Shown: positions 13,401 through 24,355 of the stretch, one piece after another
How positions within the stretch are numbered: the first letter of the stretch is position 1
Layout: each line of letters begins with the position of its first letter
Assembly (NCBI GenBank): GCA_963691815.1
Contig: OY829652.1
Coordinates: 19,986,486 to 20,050,485 of the forward strand
Origin: Echiichthys vipera
Taxonomy: Eukaryota > Chordata > Actinopteri > Perciformes > Trachinidae
DNA length: 64,000 nt
Direction: 5' to 3'
The notes under the pieces: model-generated
Seen by the model: the letters and a program-made list of their open reading frames with translations, nothing else
Told to the model about the DNA's origin: nothing
Databases searched by the model: none
Program-made: the position numbers and the translations under genes

Positions 13401-14180
13401 TGTTTACTTCCTTTGCCTGTTGTGGCAGGTGCGTGCAACTATATTTAGCCCTATCTCTATGCGTCACAACCAAGTTGGCAGATCCTGCAGCAGCTCTTAA
13501 CACGTGAGATGAAATATCAGAACTATCTACGTACCGTGTGGGTTGGAATATTTGTTTCTTGGAATGCTGTTAATAATTAATTTGAAATAATTTATGTTGC
13601 CAAGGGTTACTTGATATCATATAGGATATAAAGATAGCTTTGTTTTCTTTTCTTTTTTTCACCAGAAATTCGAGTGAACTTGCAGCTCAATGTAATTGCA
13701 GAGTGAAAACATTGCTTAAATATGCTCTATAATGCCCCTCTTGACACAGATACATGTCAGTGGGATATCTCATTTTTCACAGAGAACTTGACATAGGACA
13801 AAGGTCTAATTTTGCCCATCATTGCCAGGGCTGAACCTTGCAAGGCTGTGACACATGTAATCATGCTCTCGGAGTAAGCATGATGGCAGCCAGTGAAAAG
13901 CAGGTTGCTGCTCTTCACCTCCCCCACAGAGCCACCACAGACAGACTCTGTCAGAACCCACCCTCACAGGCTTTGTCCCCATTCCACTCTCAAGCTGATC
14001 AGTAATTCCAGCCGCTACCTGCTGGGGGTCCTGGCCAACTGAGCCTCCGCAGACAAAGTGCACGTGAAAAGAAATATACGGAGAACACACCTAAAAACTG
14101 ACGAACTGCAGCCTTACACAGACACATACCCGTGAAAAAAGGAAAGGGGCTGTACCAAGCTTGTAAGCTATACAGTGTAT

Positions 14181-14232
<52 letters not shown>

Positions 14233-17200
14233 CTCTCTGTAGATACCTTTGTAGTGTGTAGATGTGCTGTTGTTATTCTGTTGCACTGAAACACACAGTG
14301 GGTTATTCCCTACAGAAAAAAAGATCTTGAAAGCCGTAAAGCTTCTAGAAGTTGGCCAGTGTCTTTGTTAATTTCCCTGAATGTTCTCTTTTTTCCAACT
14401 AGACTGCAGTCTGCTTCATCAAAGTCTTAAGTCTTCACTGCTATTCATGTAGAGTTTGAAAAAGCCTAACTGAATGATTTTTTTGTTCCTCCATCATCTG
14501 ACCCTATTTTATTTGTGTCCCTGTAAAGTATTTTCATGTTACTGTATCTATTGGTGTTTATAATGTGCACATATTTATTCAGGGCAGTACAATTAAAACA
14601 ATCCCTCTCATTTACAGAAGTTTGGCCCTGGTGTAGGGACTCTGCCTCAGCTTGAGCCACCGATGGTCCAGGTAGTGGTCAGTAATGCCAAAAACCAACA
14701 CCAGCAGTCGGACAATATCCTGCCCCAAATTGCCAACAAAGGGGGCCAAAACAACTATCAGACGCACCCGGTGAGACTCTCTTATGCCTGTGATATCCTA
14801 CACTGGCATGATATTTTTGATGGGGAAAAAAAAGATTTGTTCATCAGTATTTTTCTACCGTAGTTTTTAGAACTTAAAACTGAGAAACAGCTTAGTAGTT
14901 TCAGAGACATGCTTCAACTTCTTGAAGGTCACACTGTAGCGTTACTTTGCTCATAAATACAAAGGGACTGTACTTACTCTGTGTGTGTTTATTGTACAGG
15001 ATGAGAGGCCGAAGCCCACCCAGCAGTTCAGCACGCGGTTTGGCGCAGCAATGGATAAAGTGTCTGTCTCCCGCAGCAGCAAGATTTTCAGCAACAAGCT
15101 GGAGAAAGAGAGGGCATATGAGGGACAAAGGTTACCCATGTCCCCCATAGGTATGTAATTCTGGATAATAATACACCAGAATTAAAGGGATGTTATTTCC
15201 CATATTTAATCTTTTGGGTGTGTTCCAAATACAGGCATGTGACTAAGTAATAATTTTGATGCGGTAGAAATAGCATGCTAGCATTGAAGTCGACTGTTCA
15301 CAATCCTCTGCTCTTTGCAGAGGTGTAATCAATATGATCGTGACTCATCCCACCCTCCTCCTCCTCTTGTTGCAGAGGCACTGAAGAACTTCCAGGACCG
15401 GCTGACAGAGTTTGAGCAGGAGGAAATCATGGACTACGCAGAGATCTGGTTCCTGGGTCTGGGCTCTCAGAAGATTGAGGGTTCCCAAGGAACACCGCAG
15501 AACTCTGGATATGATGATGAGCATGGAAGCTACGTCAGGGTAAGATGGGTGGTCTGTCACATGAACATCAAGTCTTTCTTTTTTTGTTTTGTTATTTTTG
15601 TGTGGTTAAGCAGTTACACACAGAGAAAGTCTTACTTGTCCCTTATGCCAAGTGTTTTTTTTATTTTTTTGATGAATGCCAAATAACGGTCCATTTACCT
15701 GCTTTGTTGTTGAAACGTAAGGCTGACAAAAACTTATAAAACAAATATCATGGAAAATAAACATTTTTGACTGAAAAAGAATTGCTGTTTTGCAACTCCC
15801 AAGACTTAGTTGTTAACATTTCCTAGAGGCACTTGAAGGCACCAAGAAAGAGTTTGCTGAACAGTTGCTAAAGCCAGCTGTGACAAAAAATAAAAGTGAC
15901 TAAATGTCCCCTATAATTTTGTACTGTATCTAGAGCAAATTTGAAGAAAGTTGGTTTTCCTAAAGTGCTTTCAAGCCGACTAAGCTGAACTGTACATGAC
16001 CAGATGCCTTCATATGACCTTAATCCAGCAGCCGCAGACATGAACCTGCCAGTCTGTTGCGCTGCTTCATTGTTTAATTCTGTACACAAAAACTAACTGA
16101 GGTCATCGAACCCTGCAACAACAGGACGAACTGTCTTGTATAAATCAGGTGACTGACAGGCAGTTATGTGTTAGACGGTGTAATGAATGAGCTGTTTAAG
16201 GCTGAGTGACTGACGATTGTTTCGACTCTTGTGTCTCTATTGAGGCTCATTTCACTGTCACAGGCTTGAACTACATTACAGGAAAGCAGAGTTAGTACTG
16301 TAGTACACAGCACACAGTCTGCTCAAATAGTCACGGTGCTCTTCCTCTTACTTTTCCAGGTGCTGCATGACCACATTGGCTACAGGTTTGAAGTGCTTGA
16401 AGTTATTGGGAAAGGCTCCTTTGGGCAGGTCCTGAAATGTCTGGACCACAAGACCAATGAACTCGTAGCCATTAAGATGATACGCAATAAGAAAAGGTAC
16501 AAGTGATATATACTTGAATATTTCATTGTGATTCATTTCACTTCATTTTGTCCAAGTCACCTTTGATTGAACCTTTGCTGGAAAAGATCTTGAAATTATT
16601 AATCCAGAACATCTTTATAAATTACATCTCGTATTACTCTTGTATTTAAATTCCCCTATTCTTCACAAGATACCAGCAAAGAATAAGTTGTTTGTCACAT
16701 TCAAAGAGTCCATTTTTGCATTCATTTGAGATCTGATGCCCCATTCGTTTTGAGTTTTTCCAACATGCCTGGGTCGCGATCACTTTACAGTTTAGGCGTC
16801 TGCCAAATCGTTGAGATCCTGATTTAGAATGATAGAAGTAGGCACCCTGTGGTGTTATCTTACCTGTCCTTAGGATCGCAGTGGCAGCGTCTGCCCCGAG
16901 TCCTGTAGGAGCAATCGGGTTTAATCGCCACTTCAATAATGCAGAAAACAACCACAGGACTATCTCAGGACAACTCTGCACTATGTTAGCCGATCTTATC
17001 TCTACCGGAGAGAAGATTGTGTATGGTTGACATAAAAAAATATCCAGGAATCGATGTGCTGGGAGAAACATTTTTATCAGAGAAAATCGTCAGCCAAAAT
17101 TTTCAGATCCAAAAAAGGGTCCTAGTCTTTATCACCAACACATGCATTTATTTATTGTTCTGGCCCCGTAATACCTCAAAATTTATAAATAAATTATCTT

Positions 17201-20200
17201 GAAATCACAAGTAATATTTTTTGATGTCAGTTACCTAACACCTCCTGTAAATTTGTAGGTTTCATCACCAAGCTCTGGTTGAGCTGAAGATCCTGGATGT
17301 GATAAAGAGGAAGGACAAAGACAATCTCCACAACGTCATCCACATGAAGGAGTACTTTTACTTCCGAAATCACCTCTGCATCTCCTTTGAGCTTCTTGGG
17401 TTAGTACTGTCACACGTATTATGCCTTACATTATCATATTATTATTATTATTATTGTTATTATTATTATTATTATTACTGCAGACATTACTGTTAATCAA
17501 AGGTATTCAAGTTTAGCCACCTTTCCCCAGGTATAACAGCATGATTAGATCACTGAACTGTCTTATTAAAAGCTCTTCTCACTTGTCTCTATTCATCAAT
17601 TCTAACACATCATGACCGCAGTCAATCAGGTGTTAAGTGATCACCTGTGCACCTTAAGCCGTCTGTGTTTTAGCGTGTATTGCCACTGATATCTATTTGA
17701 AGGGAGATCGTTCCGTGTATCACTCAGGCAGAATGACCTTTAGAGGACGTCTTGGACTGCCACCTTGTCTAACATTACTGTCACCGAATCCTTTAGTTAA
17801 GGCCTTCATTGGGGCCCTATCTCTTACCCTTTCTTGCTTCTTGGTGTGAAGGTTCCAGTTACACAGGCTAAAGAAGAGTATGCTTATTAGGGGTAGCAAG
17901 AAATAGCAGGGGGACACATGCTGTGCCTCTGTCTCCCTCTGAATGTGAGCACAATCATAGATTATTTAAGTATCTGCCTGACAGTCAGTGGCTGTTTTAT
18001 TAAGGGTAATGTAAAGTGTAGAGTGACATCACACTTAGCAGCCTTCCTTTCTCAGAGTGATTATTTGTATATCTTTATGTATAGAAAAATTATCTAAAAG
18101 TATTGTAAAGGAAAAACAAATTATTTTATTTTTTTAATGTTTTAACAGCATTGTGAACTAAACACACATCCTATTTTGTTTCTTTTGTCAGAGTGAACTT
18201 GTACGAGCTCATCAAGAAAAACAACTTCCAGGGCTTCAGCCTCGCTCTCATCCGTCGCTTTACCCATGCTCTTCTCAGGTGCCTGCAGATGCTGCACAGG
18301 GAGAAAATAATCCACTGCGACCTTAAACCGGTACTGACCTAATAGTTTATTTTTGTCATATAGAATATACAACAGAATTTAAAATAAAGTCAACAAAACC
18401 TGGACCACCACAGTGCATTGAATCACTGTACAGCTGTTGATAATGTTGCAAAAAAAACTGAACGATAATGTGAATTTTGCTCCATCTTGCGGTGCAGCAT
18501 AGTATTGCAGCAACATCATATAAAAGTGTTTGAATGTTTTTGCTTCTACTTGTGAACAGGAGAACATCCTTCTGTCTCAGAGAGGCCCCGGCAACATCAA
18601 GGTGGTTGACTTTGGATCAAGCTGTTATGAACAACAAAGGGGTAAGAGCATTAAACAGGACTGAGAGGATATGTAACAATACTTACTACGTCAGGATATT
18701 CAAAGAAATGATCCAAGGAACTTCTATCTTATATCCCTATCCTGTCTTTTCTTTTTAGTATACACGTATATCCAGAGTCGCTTCTACCGCTCTCCAGAGG
18801 TCATCCTGGGTCACCCATACAGCATGGCCATTGACATGTGGAGTCTGGGTTGCATCCTTGCTGAACTCTACACAGGCTATCCTCTCTTCCCAGGAGAGAG
18901 CGAAGTGGAGCAGATAGCCTGCATAATGGAGGTATGACATGGAAAGAATTGTGTGTCCACATTTATTGAGTTTATTTCATAGACTGAATAAAAAATGGAC
19001 GTAGCCTCTCCGTCGAGTTCCGTTCTCTCAAATTGATCCAATCGTACTCGCCTCAGGGAGCCACCATCTTGTTGGACTCCTCCTAATTTTCTTTTTACCA
19101 AAAAAGGGCATTGATGTGATGTTGGGGGGGAGGGAGATACATCTGTCTGGCTGATGTATACTGGATTAGCCACATTAGCTCCACCACCCGGAAGCTAGGC
19201 TAACAGAACACACTGCTAGATAAACAGGAGTGTGAGACAATGTTGAGATTTTTTTTCTAGGGACAGGATTTTTTAGAGGGTAGAGACTGACACGGCGCTC
19301 TGTCTCTAGCAGAGATTACACCGGCTGCGCGAGTCGAGTAGAGGCACTCCCATGTCAGTCTAGTGAAAAACACACCGACTCCGGTACTCAAGTGCAGGCA
19401 GCCAGCGTTTATGATCTATGATTAATACAGTGTGTTCCTTAACCATCTGTTGGTATAGTTGATCAAAGATCCAACCATCTTGTCACCTATAGTAACACCA
19501 CCACACGAATGGCCTCGGTCCAGGTCGAGAGGTCGGAGTTAGCATGCTGACCCTGACAACTAGCCTGCGAGGAGAAGTGAGGGCCAGGGGCTAGTTGTCA
19601 CTCAAGAGGCCTCGCCTAATTATTCAGAAACTTTAACCTCCAATAAAATAAAAACTAGCCTGGCACAAAAAAATTCACCCCCCTCAGTGTTGTCATGGAG
19701 ATATGACTTAAACATACAGACTAGAATATTTTTTTTCTACCAGGCCTTAAATGGGATTAACTATGCTATGAAAAACAACCTATTTAACATTGGGGTCAAT
19801 GAAAAACTGCTCTATTGTGCAAACTACTGCTGGTGGACACTCGGAGAACTGCAGTTTTTGGCACTTCCTTATTGGATCAACCAGGAAGTCACTGTGGTGG
19901 GGGCTTAGTTTATTTTAAGTCTTACAAATAAAAATGCATAACGAATGCAGTTGAGTTGCTTCAGTGTGTTAATATTGTGTGTTGATATTTTGACTCACAG
20001 GTTCTTGGAATGCCTCCAAATGATTTTGTTCAGTCAGCATCGAGGAGGAGGTTGTTCTTTGGTGAGAATTTACCTTCAGTTTGAATTTACCTTCAGTTTT
20101 TTAATATCTTATTTGTGTGGGTATTGTTTATGTTGCACAGAAAACAATGTAGACTGTAGACTAAGATACTCTATAGGAAAATGCGCAGAGATGATTTATC

Positions 20201-21519
20201 AGTACTGTGTTTGATCATTGTGTGCAGACTCAAAAGGAAACCCCAGGAACATCACTAACAGCAAGGGTAAGAAGAGGAGACCCCACTCCAAGGAGCTGTC
20301 AGCTGTATTGAAAACGAATGATGCTTTGTTCCTAGACTTTATCAAACGCTGCCTCACGTAAGTCCACTTTAAACATCTGCTTTTCATTTATCTGTAATGG
20401 ACTGCATGTGCCTTTTTAATTAAGTATGCTTCCGTGGTACTTTATTAAAGATCAATTAACAATCTCCACTTGCAGACTTAAATAATTATTCTGAATGTGA
20501 TTCCAGTTGGGATCCAACAAAACGAATGACTCCAGATGAGGGGTTACAGCATGACTGGATCCTGGAGGGAAATTTCAACAAAATCCGGCCAAGAACCAGG
20601 CCGACAGTGAAGAAGGCCTCAGACAATGCAGCCAACAAGACTGGTAAGAGTACAGTCCATTTCATCATTCATACTTCATACAAGGACTAGACAATATGAA
20701 GATATACGTAGTAGTATATCATGAAAACTGTATAAAATGTTTATCACTTTACACCCTGATCCTCCACGTTATGTTCATTTTGCACTAAAGTTCCTAACTA
20801 AATGAGAAAATACTGAGAACTTTTCATTCCTATTTGATTCACACAGGAGTAAACATAATAGCCTTTACCATGTGGTTATTTCTCATAGACATTATTTATT
20901 TGTTTACCAGAAAACATGCTAAATTAAGTTAGTAATAAATATATACGGTATATTTATCAAGATATGAAATTACCTATATTAGGATAGAAGATTTCGGCCA
21001 TATCATCCAGCCCTACTAAGACATGATAGATCTCATAGAGCATGTAAAAAATTATACAAACAGCTAAAATAGAGCGAAGACTTGCCTTACATCTATAAAA
21101 TCTGTAGGGTCCAGGTTGAATGGGTATGTGCTGCTCACACTCAGAAACTATTCACTGAAGCCATAGGAGCAGTCATGACAACAGAGTTGTTTTGTATTCA
21201 CCTTGGGCTGACATTTAATGTCCTTTGTCTCCATGGTACAGCCGAGAAGGTCAGCTCAGAGAGCAGCATTACTGACAAACTGCAGAGAGACGGTTTAGGA
21301 ACAGGAACAAAGATGGTCCCTGCCGAGCGTCTGCGGCCCATCGGGGCCTCCGCGGAGGAGGAGGTGTGTGAGAATGAGGGCAAGCTCTCCACGGATACCA
21401 AGCAGCAAGAGGCAGGTGGAGAAAGGCCCGTTCACATCATCATCAAGCCTCAAGAGGAAGTGGGCACAGAGAGAATAGATAGCCAGGAGCCGTCTCGGTG
21501 TTTGCCCCCTATCATCTAA
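10408..21519 (+). CDS. dyrk4: Dual-specificity tyrosine-regulated kinase 4
   Basis: Coding exons: 10408-10431, 12851-12934, 14618-14770, 15000-15150, 15376-15539, 16360-16496, 17259-17399, 18192-18330, 18560-18641, 18759-18931, 20001-20061, 20228-20357, 20507-20643, 21242-21519. All are GT-AG with matching phases; the sum is 1854 nt, giving 617 aa. DYRKs autophosphorylate an activation-loop Tyr while folding, then phosphorylate Ser/Thr substrates. Visible: the DYRK-homology box in exon 5 (IMDYAEIWFLGL), Gly loop GKGSFGQV (209-216), catalytic Lys231, HCDLKP (326-331), DFG (348-350), activation-loop YTY (360-362, Tyr362 being the family autophosphorylation site) and SPE (370-372). The C-tail ends LPPII, like human DYRK4 (LPPIV), which separates it from DYRK2/3. 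The start was chosen because ATG 10408 has A at -3 and a phase-0 donor; upstream non-coding exons are possible. All catalytic residues are present, so the kinase is probably active. Confidence 0.93.
10432..12850 (+). other. dyrk4 intron 1
   Basis: A 2.4-kb intron without recognised exons or clear mobile elements. A block at 12180-12360 is more G+C-rich and could be regulatory, but nothing specific supports this. Confidence 0.7.
14183..14238. repeat. (CA)n(CT)n microsatellite in dyrk4 intron 2
   Basis: About 23 CA units followed by a short CT run. The rest of this intron (12935-14617) holds nothing recognised. Confidence 0.97.
17436..17478. repeat. (ATT)n microsatellite in dyrk4 intron 7
   Basis: Roughly 13 ATT units, interrupted once by GTT, just downstream of the exon 7 donor. 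The remaining introns 5, 6 and 7 (15540-16359, 16497-17258, 17400-18191) show no gene or clear element. Confidence 0.95.
18979..19906 (+). mobile_element. Approx. 0.9-kb dispersed repeat, copy 1 (dyrk4 intron 10)
   Basis: Begins ATAGACTGAATAAAAAATGG and matches 58643-59507 in the same orientation in blocks along its whole length. Shared landmarks include ATCCAATCGTACTCGCCT, GGAGGGAGATACATCTGTC, CCATCTGTTGGTA, ACACCACCACACGAATG and TGGACACTCGGAGAACTGCA. It has no long ORF. I recognise the leading segment as abundant in percomorph genomes, but the superfamily is not evident. It starts 48 bp after the exon 10 splice donor. Confidence 0.8.
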
Positions 21520-23003
21520 CAGTCAAAGGGAACCGTGCTGCATTCATGACAAGTGGGAACTGTTGATCAGGCTCAGTGTCCCACTCCCCACCTGAAAGTG
21601 ATTGAGTTGGTGAAGTGGAAGTAAATGAACAGCTGAGAAAAAGTGGCATTTGTTTGGCCCTGTACACATAGAAAATATAAAGGTCTTTTCAAATGTTCTC
21701 ATTTACTACAAACACAGCCATGTTGCTTCTGTGTCTACATGACGTCATAAAACAACATGTTACAGGTAGTAAACAGATAAGTTCCCACATGACATGAACA
21801 AGAATTTGATGTATGGAGGGGGCACACTGATCATCAGAAAAGAGAGACATCTTCTATTTATTTAAGAATACAGTCATAGTTCGTTCTTTTCTTCTGTTGA
21901 ACTTCTTCTGGAGGACTTAAGGTGCAGTTGCAGGCATTCTGTTTAAATGTATCACAATTGTAACACACAAGAATACACACGTTGAATTAATCAGATACCC
22001 ATAGTAACATAGAACACATCTTTGCTGAGCATTGAAATCTTTGATAAACAGGTTAGACCATAAACACTTTTACATTTCTCAGTTTCCATGTTAAAAAACA
22101 AAGTAGGTGACTTTAAAGGGTGCATGGGTATGACATTGATCAAACCTTTATTTTTGTCTTTTGTTATTCTTTTTTGTCTTTTACACATTTTAGCATTACT
22201 TTCATGATGGCAAAATATTTTAAGAAGTGTGCAATGAAGGCTGAGCCAAAAAAGTTGTTTTTTTTAAATCATATAAACAAAGAAATAATTGTTATGTACT
22301 TTTTAATTGTAGAATTTAGTTGATGACATATTGGTTATTGATGATTTCATGTATTTATTATGGATTATGTTTGAGCTTATGTTTCATATTGGTTTAACAA
22401 TTTAATTCAACAATCATAAAATATGTATTTGTAATAGAATGTATTGTATATATTACTGCTGTAATTTCCTATGTATGTGTTATACAGAACAAATGTTAAA
22501 AAATATTTCAGATATTTGTTGACGGTTTAGACAAGGTTTTACTTGTGTTGTTACTGTAAAATATTTTGTATGTTTCTGTTATTTGTTACATTTTTTTTTA
22601 CATTAGAAACCATAAGACAATCCTTGTTATTGATAGTTTGTGCCTTGCAGTATTAGACATCTTGCACTTTACATTGTGTGTGTGTACACCTGGATTAGAA
22701 CCCCTTGGATTCTTACCTGTCAAACAGACAAGGGTTCAGACAACCCTGCCAGGATCCCAATTTGATAAAATGATGTTTCATCTAATGTTACAGAATACTA
22801 TGAAACAGTCGTTTAATTATTAACCATCCTTGTACAATTGATTTATGTCTTTAGTCACCAACAGAGATCGAATTCAAATTGAATATAGAGCTGTGCCCTC
22901 GCTATCTATTAACTAAGCAACAAGCGATCCCAAGAGGGTGGACTGAGTTGAAATAAGAAAAGTTATGTTTTTGTTATATGCATTTTTATGTCTTTTACTA
23001 CAA

Positions 23004-23009
23004 AATAAA
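23004..23009 (+). terminator. Candidate dyrk4 poly(A) signal
   Basis: AATAAA about 1.5 kb past the dyrk4 stop, in A+T-rich likely 3' UTR. A second AATAAA lies at 23207-23212. Which one is used cannot be told from sequence. Between the stop and here there is no other gene. Confidence 0.45.
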
Positions 23010-23215
23010 ATGTTGTTTCAAAGAGCAAATGCTTTCATATTTAATCATTTTCATCCTCATTTTGTGTTTATGTTTCAGTAATTCAACTTGAAATGATACT
23101 GAAGCATTGTTGGCACATTGAGTCTGAATGAGACCACTACATAAACTGGGCTAGCCTATAAAGCTGTGTGGTTGTAAGCTGTAGTAATAGTTTCCACAGC
23201 CCGCTAAATAAAAAC

Positions 23216-23947
23216 ATAAACTGTGAATAAAACAGTCAAATCATTTCATAAACACCATTAGTTTTAACTAATTTTATCCCATTTTCTATTCCCTGTGCAG
23301 TTTGCCATCTACAAATGAAAGAAAAGGCGTATTGATATTGTTGTTTTTTAAAAGTTATTATTAAAAGGTATAACAAACATATAGCCTATACCCCTAAAAT
23401 TGACTTGACCCTGAATCGTATTTAAAGGCTTATTTCGGTGGTGCCTTTGCCGAATAAAACATCCCCATCCTCTTCTCTCTGTACACCGGTCACTGGGCTC
23501 TGTTATTCACTCACATGGCTTTTCCTACCATGTCTATTCAGATAACACCCAACTCATTTGGCCCTTTTCAAAGTCTGAAACCCAGGTGGCAGCATGAATC
23601 TCTGGCTCTTTATCTAGACTCGTGTCTATGACATGTTGACATACAAACTTTTTGATTCTTTTGTATTTATAAGATCTTTTATGGATGAAAAAATAGATAA
23701 GTAAGAGGACAGAAGGGAAGGAGTGGGAGTCACTCACTGTGCAATAACTAAATCCACTGCTTAAGTGCGATAATCTAATCTTACTGCTTATTGCTGCTAA
23801 TGTCATGTATCCACTGTATAAAACACAATGCCATATACACTCATATTTATTTTATCTTTATTTATCTATATGTATACTCTATACGTTTCTCTACACTTAT
23901 CTGATTTAATTTTCTTTGTATTTTATTTGTATTCTTATCTATACTTA

Positions 23948-24010
<63 letters not shown>

Positions 24011-24344
24011 CTATATGTTTATTTATATAGATATGTTTATTGTTTACTGTTTATTTTTTTATACCTCCTTATTAAGTTTTTTGGAAGCTGCTGGAAATTC
24101 ATTTTCCTTGCGGGAGTCATCTCAAAGGGATCAATTATTTTTACATACCAAGGAGATACTTTGAGATTTTCATTATAATGACTTACAGGGTGTTTTTCTT
24201 TCATCACACTGGCGGAAATGGGCCATATTTTCCATACTTCCACATTTATGAGCTGTATTTTTGTTTCGAGTGTGCGCTCAGTGCGCCACTGTCGTAAAAT
24301 GACGTGGTCGTGTATTTTGGCCCACACGATATGCCGTAGTTGGA
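23216..24344. other. dyrk4-ndufa9 intergenic region
   Basis: Holds a TA microsatellite at 23950-24004 and a short repeat segment at 24171-24207 that recurs at 40942-40976, followed by the ndufa9 promoter region. The longer frames here are low-complexity Ile-Tyr artefacts. AKAP3, the gene between DYRK4 and NDUFA9 in human, is not present on either strand. Confidence 0.7.
23950..24004. repeat. (TA)n microsatellite
   Basis: About 27 AT units in a generally A+T-rich, TATC/TTTA-rich tract. Confidence 0.97.
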
Positions 24345-24355
24345 AAGATGGCGGC
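24345..24355 (+). promoter_or_regulatory. YY1-type site overlapping the ndufa9 start codon
   Basis: AAGATGGCGGC matches the YY1 consensus (AARATGGCGGC) and includes the ATG. YY1 sites at the 5' end of short-UTR, TATA-less genes, many of them mitochondrial, are well documented. A CRE-like TGACGTGG lies at about 24299-24306. Together they suggest a TATA-less housekeeping promoter starting very close to the ATG. Confidence 0.55.

Noticed and set aside
13999..14294. Cys-Val repeat frames on the minus strand
   Set aside because: Translation of the CA microsatellite in dyrk4 intron 2.
23828..24178. Plus-strand frame rich in Tyr/Ile/Leu that looks like a membrane protein
   Set aside because: Produced by the TA/TATC-rich tract; no splice or family support.
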